Origin: Armatimonadota bacterium
Lineage (GTDB): Bacteria > Armatimonadota > DTGP01 > JAHWJO01
DNA: 5,551 nt
NCBI GenBank assembly: GCA_019348365.1
Contig: JAHWJO010000341.1
Coordinates: 1 to 5,551 of the forward strand
Direction of reading: 5' to 3'
Part shown: one piece after another, positions 1 through 5,290 of the stretch
How positions within the stretch are numbered: position 1 is the first letter of the stretch
Layout of the letters: each line of letters starts with the position of its first letter
Translations under genes and position numbers: made by a program
The notes under the pieces: model-generated
Told to the model about the DNA's origin: nothing
Database searches by the model: none
The model's input: the letters and a program-made list of their open reading frames with translations, nothing else

Positions 1-2026
1 GGTCGCATTCGTCGAGTTGGCCGTCGTTCAGGCGGTCGTGGAGGATACGGCCCACGAGGTCTTCGATCTGGCCGGGGGTCGCTTTGGAGAGCACGCGGGA
101 GGACGCTTCCACGCCGTCCGCCAGCATGAGGATCGCCGTCTCCTTGGACTGGGGTTTGGGGCCGTCGTAGCGGAACTGCTGCTCGAGGTCGGCGGAAGGG
201 CTGCACGTCCCCTGCGTCGCCTGGTGATAGAAATAGGTGACGAGGCCGGTGCCGTGATGCTCCCGGATGCCGTCCAGGATCGGCGGGGGGAGCTTGATCT
301 CGCGGGCGATCTCCACGCCGTCGCGGACGTGCGCCGCGATGACGAGCATGCTGAGCGAGGGATTCAGGCGGTCGTGAACGTTCTCGATCCGCTGGTTCTC
401 GATGAAGAACTGCGGGCGGCGGATCTTGCCGATGTCATGGTAGTACGCCATCGTCCGGACGAGGAGCGAATCCGCGCCGATGGCTTCGGCGGCGCCTTCC
501 GCCAGCTGCGCCACGACCATGCTGTGATGGTAGGTGCCGGGCGCTTCCATCAGCATGCGCTTGAGGATCGGGTGATTGGTGTCGCACAGCTCCAGCAGGC
601 CCACATGGGTCGTCACGCCGAAGGGGCGCTCCAGCAGGGCCACGCCCAGCCAGAAGAGCAGGGCCGCTCCCAGGCCACAGCCGACGGCCCAGCCCAGCCC
701 CAGCAGGAAGTTCCCCCAGAGGTCCCCCGCGAGTCCGCTCAGGCAGAGCACGATGGCGGCATTGGTGACGCAAAGGGTCACGCCCATGCGGATCAGGCTG
801 CTGCGGTCGCGCAGGTGAGAGGCGGCGTAGATGCCCGCCAGGCTGCTCACGAAGGCCGCCGCCACGAACCGGAGGTCGATGTCCAGCCCCAGGCCGGTCC
901 CCACCGCCAGCAGGGCCGCCATGGGGACGGCGACGTTCGGGCCGACGAGCGCGGCCACGAGCATCGCGGCGGTGCAGATCCAGAGCATGTTGAGGTAGCC
1001 GACGGTGCTGCTGTAGAACTTCAGGCCGAGGACGCTGGCGCCGAGCTTCAACCCGAGCACGCTGACCGTGACGAGGAGCGCGAGCAGCACCAGCCGGGGG
1101 AAGTCCTGGTAAATCTCGCGGTGGTACTCCCGGAGGTAGAGCGAGAAGAGATAGACGAGGACGCCCAGGATCAGGCTCAGGAACGCCATGCGGCTCCAGT
1201 TGAGGGCCGGCTGCTGCAATCCGAGCGCCAGCAGCTTATCGACGTGCTCCCGCGTGACCGGCTCGTTACGGGAGAGGATGACCTCTCCCCGGAGGATGGG
1301 GCGCGGGATGGGCTGGACGCTCAGGCGCTCCTGCTCGCGGAGGCGTTCGGTCCGCTGCGGGTTCAGCATGCGATTCGGGCGGATGGCATGCCCGACGATG
1401 TCGGCGAGGGCGACCCGCTCCGCCGAGGAGAAGGCGGGGAGGCTCCGGACTTCGGCGTTGACCTGAAGCCGCACCTTCGGGATGTCCGAGGGCATGTCGT
1501 TGATCGGCCCGCTCATCACCCGCCCGACGAGCCGTTCCGCCGCGGCCCGGAGGGAGTACAACCCATCCGGCTTGGTGTTGAGCAGCGTGCGGATCGTGAG
1601 GTCGGAGAGGGAGACCGGGAGGCGCTGGCGGAGGGCGGCCCGCTCCGCGTCCGAGAGATCGCCGTCCCTGGCCTTCGCCCCTTCGATGAGGCGAAAAATC
1701 TTGTTCACGTTGTCGATGGCGTCGGAGGTGGCGTAGGGGATCTCGTCGTAGACGTTGGGGACGCGCTGGACGGCGTGGCTGCGGAGGCGCTGGGTCTCTT
1801 CGGTGCTGTAGTAGGCCACCGTGCGGTGGGCGCGGATCTCCTCGGGGCTGACATCGCCGACCTGGAGGTGGATGGTGTCGGGGAGGAGGTTGGAGGAGAG
1901 GAGGAGGGTCAGTAAAAGAACCAGCCCCGACCCCAGCCCCATGCGCCGGGAGCCTCCGAGGCGGTGCAGGAGGGGCAAAAGAGGAGCCCATTGACGGCGC
2001 AGCCAGGGGAGAGGAGTGCGGGTCAT
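1..2026 (-). CDS. pgpH: PgpH/YqfF-type membrane HD-domain phosphohydrolase, C-terminus cut by window edge
   Basis: Reading the minus strand from the ATG at 2026-2024 gives 675 codons with no stop, running off the left edge. An AAGGA about 7 nt upstream (2034-2038) supports this start. Visible in order: a basic N-terminus, one membrane helix (about residues 31-48), a soluble extracytoplasmic region (about 50-275), seven hydrophobic helices (about 280-463), then a cytoplasmic HD domain from about 478. The HD domain has GTYHHS (498-502), HDIGK (530-534), AAHVRDG (564-570), REHHGT (588-593) and LADGVE (635-640). H501, H530, D531, H566, H590, H591 and D637 fit the expected metal ligands. This is the 7TM-7TMR-HD architecture. 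Characterised PgpH proteins (Listeria) hydrolyse the second messenger c-di-AMP to pApA at the inner face of the membrane. I infer the same substrate here but the sequence does not prove it. The family is usually 700-900 residues, so only a short C-terminal tail is missing. It lies downstream of rpsU with no clear terminator between, and its own promoter is not obvious. Confidence 0.95.
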   Translation of the reverse strand, partial: MTRTPLPWLRRQWAPLLPLLHRLGGSRRMGLGSGLVLLLTLLLSSNLLPDTIHLQVGDVSPEEIRAHRTVAYYSTEETQRLRSHAVQRVPNVYDEIPYATSDAIDNVNKIFRLIEGAKARDGDLSDAERAALRQRLPVSLSDLTIRTLLNTKPDGLYSLRAAAERLVGRVMSGPINDMPSDIPKVRLQVNAEVRSLPAFSSAERVALADIVGHAIRPNRMLNPQRTERLREQERLSVQPIPRPILRGEVILSRNEPVTREHVDKLLALGLQQPALNWSRMAFLSLILGVLVYLFSLYLREYHREIYQDFPRLVLLALLVTVSVLGLKLGASVLGLKFYSSTVGYLNMLWICTAAMLVAALVGPNVAVPMAALLAVGTGLGLDIDLRFVAAAFVSSLAGIYAASHLRDRSSLIRMGVTLCVTNAAIVLCLSGLAGDLWGNFLLGLGWAVGCGLGAALLFWLGVALLERPFGVTTHVGLLELCDTNHPILKRMLMEAPGTYHHSMVVAQLAEGAAEAIGADSLLVRTMAYYHDIGKIRRPQFFIENQRIENVHDRLNPSLSMLVIAAHVRDGVEIAREIKLPPPILDGIREHHGTGLVTYFYHQATQGTCSPSADLEQQFRYDGPKPQSKETAILMLADGVEASSRVLSKATPGQIEDLVGRILHDRLNDGQLDECD

Positions 2027-2079
2027 CCCGGTATCCTTACCCCGGCGGCACGGCCAGAGAGCGTGTTTGTCGCAGAATT

Positions 2080-2102
2080 GGGTTCAGCCATACGGGTTCA
2101 GC
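2080..2102. repeat. short tandem direct repeat upstream of pgpH
   Basis: The 9-mer GGGTTCAGC (plus strand) occurs at 2080-2088 and 2094-2102, a period of 14 nt. It lies 54-76 nt upstream of the pgpH start on the transcribed side. It could be a protein-binding site or chance; nothing else identifies it. Confidence 0.35.
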
Positions 2103-2179
2103 AGGAGGAAAAGTTCTCTCCCGCATAAGCGCTCCAGATAATGGGAGACGATGAAAGGCCGTTTTCTTTCGAACGATCC

Positions 2180-2237
2180 GGAAGGGCCGGCCTACGCACA
2201 GGAGCATAAGCTTCTCTGTGTAGGCAACGGCCCTTCC
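2180..2237 (-). other. 58-nt bulged hairpin in the rpsU-pgpH gap (candidate structured RNA)
   Basis: A 10-bp outer stem (2180-2189 with 2228-2237, perfect) is followed by a 5-bp stem (2190-2194 with 2221-2225) and another 5-bp stem (2197-2201 with 2216-2220). The tip is AGC-ATAA-GCT (2203-2212). Two-base bulges lie on opposite sides (2226-2227 and 2195-2196). No T-tract follows on either strand, so it is not a typical intrinsic terminator. It lies in the presumed rpsU-pgpH transcript and could be an RNA processing site, an mRNA-stabilising element or a leader element of pgpH. I recognise no known riboswitch consensus. The rest of the 286-nt gap shows no convincing gene. Confidence 0.6.
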
Positions 2238-2312
2238 AACGGCGCGAACGTCCGGCTCGGGGCGACCTCCGTGAAGGCATCCGCGACAGGACCGACGAAG
2301 GCGTCCGCCGTG

Positions 2313-2513
2313 TTAGCGGGTCGCATCCTGGGCGGCCTGTTTCGCCAGCTTGCGGCGGCGAGCGGCGGCGGCGCGGCGACGCTTGTCGCTCGGCTTCTCG
2401 TAGAATTCGTGCTCGCGGGCTTCCTTCAGTACGCCGGCTTCCTGCAGCTGCTTCTTGAACCGCTTGAGCGCGCTGTCAATCGATTCATTCGGCTTCACCT
2501 GAATATGAGCCAT
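2313..2513 (-). CDS. rpsU: 30S ribosomal protein bS21
   Basis: Encodes 66 residues starting MAHIQVKPNESIDSALKRF, with the family hallmarks: a short N-terminal strand, the NESID.ALKRFKK helix, the REHEFYEKPS.KRRR segment (about residues 34-47) and an Arg/Lys/Ala-rich basic tail. bS21 is a small late-assembling protein of the 30S subunit, located near the 3' end of 16S rRNA, and takes part in translation initiation. Length and sequence are normal for the family. The ATG at 2513-2511 is preceded by a purine-rich GAGGGGGGGG about 9 nt upstream. The stop is TAA at 2315-2313. A strong promoter lies about 140 nt upstream, and pgpH follows 286 nt downstream in the same direction. Confidence 0.97.
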   Translation of the reverse strand: MAHIQVKPNESIDSALKRFKKQLQEAGVLKEAREHEFYEKPSDKRRRAAAARRRKLAKQAAQDATR

Positions 2514-2649
2514 GGGTTATATCCCCCCCCTCTTTTCGGCAGGAGTGATCCAAATGGTCAACGCCGATCACTCTCCCAAACGCCGATCTCGCAATCGGGG
2601 GCACGGGACGTACAGGCGCGATTTGCTCATCTCTCTTCTCACCGATTCT
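2514..2649 (-). promoter_or_regulatory. rpsU 5' leader with hairpin and direct repeat
   Basis: The leader predicted from the promoter below is about 135 nt. It contains a perfect 8-bp inverted repeat, GAGTGATC (2543-2550) and GATCACTC (2566-2573), with a 15-nt loop, ending about 10 nt from the G-rich ribosome binding site. The 10-mer AACGCCGATC (plus strand) is repeated at 2560-2569 and 2579-2588, and one copy overlaps the stem. Ribosomal protein leaders often carry autoregulatory structures; a role in feedback control of bS21 is inference only. Confidence 0.45.
2523..2532 (-). promoter_or_regulatory. unusual G-run ribosome binding site of rpsU
   Basis: On the minus strand the Shine-Dalgarno region reads GAGGGGGGGG, with eight Gs at 2523-2530, 9 nt before the start codon. 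It can pair with the CCUCC of 16S rRNA in several registers. The homopolymer could vary in length by slippage. Confidence 0.6.
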
Positions 2650-2655
2650 GGTTGT

Positions 2656-2684
2656 ATTATAGGCGGGAGCCTCTCTGGAGTCAA
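2656..2684 (-). promoter_or_regulatory. near-consensus sigma70-type promoter for rpsU (and probably pgpH)
   Basis: On the minus strand, TTGACT (2684-2679) and TATAAT (2661-2656) are separated by exactly 17 nt. This is 5 of 6 and 6 of 6 matches to the housekeeping consensus. Transcription would start near 2649 and read into rpsU. A strong constitutive promoter suits a ribosomal protein gene. Confidence 0.85.
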
Positions 2685-2687
2685 TAC

Positions 2688-2718
2688 GACACCCCGAAGC
2701 GCAGAAGGAGCGGGTGTC
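2688..2718. repeat. inverted repeat just upstream of the rpsU promoter
   Basis: GACACCC (2688-2694) and GGGTGTC (2712-2718) are perfect 7-bp arms around a 17-nt spacer. The near arm starts 4 nt upstream of the -35 box. It could be an operator or the edge of the neighbouring palindromic element. Confidence 0.35.
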
Positions 2719-2734
2719 CTTTCCAATGCCCCGA

Positions 2735-2914
2735 ATGTGAACCGGCGAATGAATTCGCGGCAACAAAGGCACGAAGTCCCCCTCCGGGGACTTCACCCCC
2801 GGCTTGTAGGCGATATGTTGTTATAGGTGATATGTATCTGAAGGGGTTGGGCCTGAAGTCGGCGCAGGCCGAATTTGTGCCGTTGTTGCTGCGAATGCAT
2901 TCGCACGTTCACAT
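2735..2914. repeat. inverted pair of 61-nt palindromic units (REPIN/MITE-like element)
   Basis: The unit at 2735-2795 and the reverse complement of 2854-2914 align over 61 nt without gaps at 49 identical positions, separated by a 58-nt spacer. Both begin ATGTGAAC and contain a 14-nt palindrome: GCGAATGAATTCGC at 2746-2759 and GCGAATGCATTCGC at 2891-2904. Both then have GCAACAA, GGCAC and a second hairpin. That hairpin is a 9-bp stem in the left copy (2773-2781 with 2786-2794). In the right copy the paired positions are swapped from CC/GG to GG/CC, so the stem is kept. No transposase or convincing gene lies here. The layout is like bacterial REPIN/BIME elements or a small non-autonomous mobile element. 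It occupies the divergent spacer between rpsU and the DUF1080 gene. Confidence 0.8.
2807..2835. repeat. 12-nt direct repeat in the spacer of the palindromic element
   Basis: TAGGCGATATGT (2807-2818) and TAGGTGATATGT (2824-2835) differ at one position and are spaced 17 nt start to start. The copies sit on either side of the centre of the inverted pair. They may be part of the element or remnants of insertion into or duplication of a target. Confidence 0.55.
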
Positions 2915-3090
2915 CTGGACCGCAGCCGGAATACGGGCATGACATCACCAATCCTCTTCGAGACGCACCTCGCTTACCGGAAGGAGTCCTCACCCGCCCC
3001 GTTAAATCGTGTAAGGTGACTTTGACGGCTCCCCCTCCCCGGAAATGAACCCTCTCCTGTCAAAGGATGCTGGAGAGGCTGACACGCGCA
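2915..3090. other. intergenic stretch upstream of the DUF1080 gene, no promoter identified
   Basis: I find no convincing gene or paired -35/-10 boxes here. A TTGACG occurs at 3022-3027 but has no acceptable -10 box 16-18 nt downstream. The promoter of the DUF1080 gene is therefore unassigned and may use another sigma factor. Confidence 0.4.
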
Positions 3091-3096
3091 AAGGAG
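3091..3096 (+). promoter_or_regulatory. ribosome binding site that sets the DUF1080 start
   Basis: AAGGAG lies 5 nt before the ATG at 3102. The other in-frame ATG at 3045 has no comparable site, so 3102 is preferred. Confidence 0.85.
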
Positions 3097-3101
3097 ATCT
3101 T

Positions 3102-3857
3102 ATGGCGGAACAGAAAAACCTCGGTTACAGCGATACCCCCCTCATCCCCGGAACACAGTGGCACGTCCACGACGGCAACCGGCCCCAGCCTCCCGTCGTC
3201 CAGCCCGGCACGGCCAGCACCCCCGACTCCCCCGGCCAGCCTCCCTCTGATGCCGTGATCCTCTTCGACGGCTCGGACCTCTCGAAGTGGGAATCCGCAA
3301 AGGGCGGCGACGCCGGGTGGAGCGTCGAAAACGGCGTCATGCAGGTCGTCCCGAAGACCGGGGATATCCAGACGAAAGAGCGTTTCGGCGATTGCCAGCT
3401 TCACCTCGAATGGGCCGCGCCCGCCGAGGTCAAAGGGGAGAGCCAGGGGCGCGGCAACAGCGGCGTCTTCATGATGGGCCGCTACGAAATCCAGGTCCTC
3501 GACTGCTATCAGAATCCCACGTACCCGGACGGCACCACCGGGGCCATCTACGGCCAGCATCCCCCGCTCGTCAACGCCTGCCGCAAGCCCGGCGAGTGGC
3601 AGACCTACGACATCATGTGGGAAGCCCCGCAGTGGGACGGCGATCAGTTGAAGAAGCCCGCCCGCGTGACGGTCCTCCTGAACGGCGTGGTCCTCCATCA
3701 TGCCATTGAGCCGCAGGGGCCCACCGGGCACCGGAACGTCTCGTCGTACGAGAAGCCGCACGACCCGACGGGGCCGCTCCGCCTCCAGGACCATGGCGAC
3801 CTGGTGCGGTACCGCAACATCTGGTACCGGCCCCTCAAAGGCTACGATCAGGGCTGA
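3102..3857 (+). CDS. DUF1080 / 3-keto-disaccharide hydrolase-like protein
   Basis: A 251-residue protein covering most of its length with one DUF1080 domain, now named 3-keto-disaccharide hydrolase (concanavalin-like beta-sandwich). The N-terminal block DTPLIPGTQWHVHDGNRPQP (11-30) is typical of one subgroup. After a Pro/Ser-rich linker (31-49) come AVILFDGSDLSKW (51-63), GDIQTKERFGDCQLHLEW (87-104), GRGNSGVFMMGRYEIQVLD (116-134), GAIYGQHPPLVNACRKPGEWQTYDI (147-171), VTVLLNGVVLHH (189-200) and PLRLQDHGDLVRYRNIWYRPL (225-245). Some family members act on 3-keto-glycosides made by sugar 3-dehydrogenases; the substrate here is unknown. Most relatives are thought to be exported, but this protein shows no signal peptide or lipobox from either possible start. 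An in-frame ATG at 3045 would add 19 residues but lacks a ribosome binding site. The O-methyltransferase gene follows 202 nt downstream on the same strand, with a hairpin between. Confidence 0.93.
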   Translation: MAEQKNLGYSDTPLIPGTQWHVHDGNRPQPPVVQPGTASTPDSPGQPPSDAVILFDGSDLSKWESAKGGDAGWSVENGVMQVVPKTGDIQTKERFGDCQLHLEWAAPAEVKGESQGRGNSGVFMMGRYEIQVLDCYQNPTYPDGTTGAIYGQHPPLVNACRKPGEWQTYDIMWEAPQWDGDQLKKPARVTVLLNGVVLHHAIEPQGPTGHRNVSSYEKPHDPTGPLRLQDHGDLVRYRNIWYRPLKGYDQG

Positions 3858-3903
3858 CCCGTTCCGTGCAACGTCAGTCCGAAGCTACGATTGCTTCAGG
3901 GAT

Positions 3904-3930
3904 AAAAAATGGGGAGGCTCGCGCCTCCCC
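3904..3930 (-). terminator. intrinsic terminator, strongest on the minus strand
   Basis: A perfect 8-bp GC-rich stem (3911-3918 with 3923-3930, loop TCGC). On the minus strand it is followed after one base by six Ts (complement of 3909-3904), a classical Rho-independent terminator. On the plus strand it is followed only by TCTTAC, a weak tail, but it may still end the DUF1080 transcript 53 nt after the stop codon. Confidence 0.7.
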
Positions 3931-3934
3931 TCTT

Positions 3935-4014
3935 ACATCGCTCCAAAGATTCACCATTCTGAAAGCCGCTACGAACTGTTAGGCCTCCCGCATGCCTGTC
4001 GTAATAAGCGATGT
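3935..4014. other. long-range inverted repeat upstream of the O-methyltransferase (candidate structured RNA)
   Basis: ACATCGCT (3935-3942) and AGCGATGT (4007-4014) form a perfect 8-bp closing stem around 64 nt. Inside it a small AGGC/GCCT hairpin is possible (3981-3984 with 3994-3997). On the minus strand this would lie directly upstream of the intrinsic terminator. On the plus strand it would lie in the methyltransferase leader. An 8-bp repeat at this distance can arise by chance, so support is modest. Confidence 0.3.
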
Positions 4015-4048
4015 CACCGCTCCACGATCCGGCCCAGCGCCGTCAACC

Positions 4049-4053
4049 GGAGG
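4049..4053 (+). promoter_or_regulatory. ribosome binding site that sets the O-methyltransferase start
   Basis: GGAGG lies 6 nt before the ATG at 4060. The reading frame is open much further upstream, to 3700, but that part overlaps the DUF1080 gene in another frame and has no homology-like sequence. This site therefore decides the start. Confidence 0.85.
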
Positions 4054-4059
4054 TCAAAC

Positions 4060-5133
4060 ATGAACGCTGTACTTCAGGCTGAATCCCTTAACGCTCCCAG
4101 CCGGACGGGTCCATCTGTTGAGCCCGGCCCTTCCTGTACCCCCGACGGGATCATGCAACTCGGTCTGGGCTTCTGGGGCTCCAAGACGCTGTTGAGCGCC
4201 ATCGAGCTGGGACTCTTTACCGAATTGGCGAGAGAACCCCTCTCACTGGAGGAGATCAGAGAGCGACTGGGGCTCCACCCCCGCAGCGCGCGGGACTTCT
4301 TTGACGCGCTGGTCGCTCTCCGCATGCTCGACCGGAAGGACGGCCTCTACTCCAACACCCCGGAAACCGACCTCTACCTGGATCGGGCCAAACCCTCCTA
4401 CGTTGGGGGGATGCTGGAGATGTGCAATGCGCGGCTGTACCCCTTCTGGGGCCATCTCACCGAAGGGTTGAGGACGGGCCAGCCCCAGAACGAGATCAAA
4501 GGGGGAGAGAACCTCTTCGAGGCGATTTACGCCGACCCCGCCCTCCTCAAACGCTTCCTCTCGGCGATGACGGGCCTCAGCATGGGGGCGGGGAAAGCGA
4601 TTGCGGAGACATTCCCCTGGGATCGCTACCGGACCTTTATCGACGTGGGTGGGGCGCAGGGAGGTGTCCCGGTCCAGATCGCACTCGCTCACCCCCATCT
4701 CACCGGAGGGGAATTCGACCTCCCTCCGGTCGGCCCCATATTCGAGGAGTATGCCGCCTCGTTCGGCCTCTCGGACCGCCTCCGCTTCCACCCCGGAGAC
4801 TTCTTCACCGACCCCCTCCCGAAGGCGGACGTGATCATCATGGGCCACATCCTTCACGACTGGGATCTCGACGAGAAGCGTTTGTTGATCCAAAAGGCGT
4901 ACGAGGCGCTGCCGGAGGGGGGCGCATTCCTCGTCTTCGAGGCGCTGATCGACGACGACCGGAAGGAGAACGCGGTCGGGTTGCTGATGAGCCTGAATAT
5001 GCTGATCGAAACGCAGGGCGGCTTCGATTACACGGGAGCCGACTGCCGGGGCTGGATGGAAGAGGCGGGCTTCCGCGAAACCTACACCCGCCACCTGGTC
5101 GGCCCCGATTCGATGGTGGTGGGAATTAAGTAG
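4060..5133 (+). CDS. SAM-dependent O-methyltransferase, family 2 (acetylserotonin/CrtF-like)
   Basis: A 357-residue protein, normal for the family (about 330-370). After a Pro/Ser-rich N-terminus (1-28) comes a winged-helix dimerisation domain (about 30-115) with LLSAIELGLFTEL, LSLEEIRERLGLHPRSARDFFDAL and LYSNTPETDLYL. The Rossmann-type methyltransferase domain follows. Its SAM site is FIDVGGAQGGVPVQIA (193-208), with a probable ribose contact at D220 in EFDLP, GDFFTDPLPKADV (246-258), then MGHILHDWDLDEKRLL (261-276). H266 in HDW matches the position of the catalytic base in plant O-methyltransferases, and E294 in VFEALIDDD fits an accompanying acid. The C-terminal part has SLNMLIETQGGFDYTGADCRGWMEEAGF (311-338). 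The family methylates hydroxyl groups of small molecules such as phenolics, carotenoids, quinone precursors and polyketides. No biosynthetic neighbours point to a substrate. It is cytoplasmic, with no signal peptide. It converges with sodC downstream. Confidence 0.94.
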   Translation: MNAVLQAESLNAPSRTGPSVEPGPSCTPDGIMQLGLGFWGSKTLLSAIELGLFTELAREPLSLEEIRERLGLHPRSARDFFDALVALRMLDRKDGLYSNTPETDLYLDRAKPSYVGGMLEMCNARLYPFWGHLTEGLRTGQPQNEIKGGENLFEAIYADPALLKRFLSAMTGLSMGAGKAIAETFPWDRYRTFIDVGGAQGGVPVQIALAHPHLTGGEFDLPPVGPIFEEYAASFGLSDRLRFHPGDFFTDPLPKADVIIMGHILHDWDLDEKRLLIQKAYEALPEGGAFLVFEALIDDDRKENAVGLLMSLNMLIETQGGFDYTGADCRGWMEEAGFRETYTRHLVGPDSMVVGIK

Positions 5134-5182
5134 CCCGCTTCACGCGAGCCGGCGCGGAGAACACGGAAAACTGCTTCAGTAG

Positions 5183-5228
5183 AATCAACGGAGGGGGAGC
5201 CGCAATGATGGCTCCCCCTCCGTTGATT
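5183..5228. terminator. perfect 19-bp inverted repeat between convergent genes (probable bidirectional terminator)
   Basis: Arms 5183-5201 and 5210-5228 are exact reverse complements over 19 bp around an 8-nt loop, about 50 nt after the methyltransferase stop and 62 nt after the sodC stop. The outer stem end is AT-rich (AATCAA/TTGATT) and the core is very GC-rich. There is no U-run beyond the stem on either strand, so termination is inferred from position and stability. Confidence 0.7.
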
Positions 5229-5243
5229 GAGCGATAATCGCTC
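5229..5243. repeat. 15-nt palindrome abutting the 19-bp hairpin
   Basis: GAGCGAT-A-ATCGCTC is a perfect 7-bp palindrome with one central base. It starts at the base directly after the large inverted repeat. It may be a protein-binding site or part of the terminator region. Confidence 0.5.
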
Positions 5244-5290
5244 TCCAGCACTTCAGCCGGTTCAAAGACGGCTGCCCACCGTGCGGCTTA

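Noticed and set aside
17..1915. 632-codon open frame on the plus strand
   Set aside because: It is antisense to the PgpH-type gene, whose translation has a complete recognisable domain order. The plus-strand product is low-complexity (His, Gln, Glu, Asp, Arg-rich) and arises from GC-rich codon bias.
2098..2280. 60-codon minus-strand frame in the rpsU-pgpH gap
   Set aside because: Its product is Arg/Ser/Pro-rich with no family, and it overlaps the bulged hairpin. It is more likely noncoding.
2140..2312. Intrinsic terminator or known riboswitch between rpsU and pgpH
   Set aside because: The hairpin lacks a T-tract on both strands, and no ydaO-type or c-di-GMP-type consensus could be matched.
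2151..2942. 263-codon open frame on the plus strand
   Set aside because: It runs across rpsU in antisense, the rpsU promoter and the inverted repeat units. No ribosome binding site or family resemblance was seen.
3027..3038. GGCTCCCCCTCC shared with the hairpin arm at 5210-5221
   Set aside because: A 12-nt C-rich match with no matching partner arm nearby; best treated as chance.
3060..3794. 244-codon open frame on the minus strand
   Set aside because: It lies antisense to the clear DUF1080 gene, and its product shows no recognisable family.
3976..4007. Possible sigma70 promoter for the methyltransferase (TTAGGC, 17 nt, TAATAA)
   Set aside because: The -35 box matches the consensus poorly, so it is not reported as a feature.
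3700..4059. Upstream extension of the O-methyltransferase frame
   Set aside because: The extension overlaps the DUF1080 gene in another frame and gives Arg/Thr/Ser-rich sequence. A GGAGG placed 6 nt before the ATG at 4060 and the start of family-like sequence after it fix the start.
4243..5094. 283-codon open frame on the minus strand
   Set aside because: It lies antisense to the O-methyltransferase, and its composition reflects the opposite-strand codon pattern.
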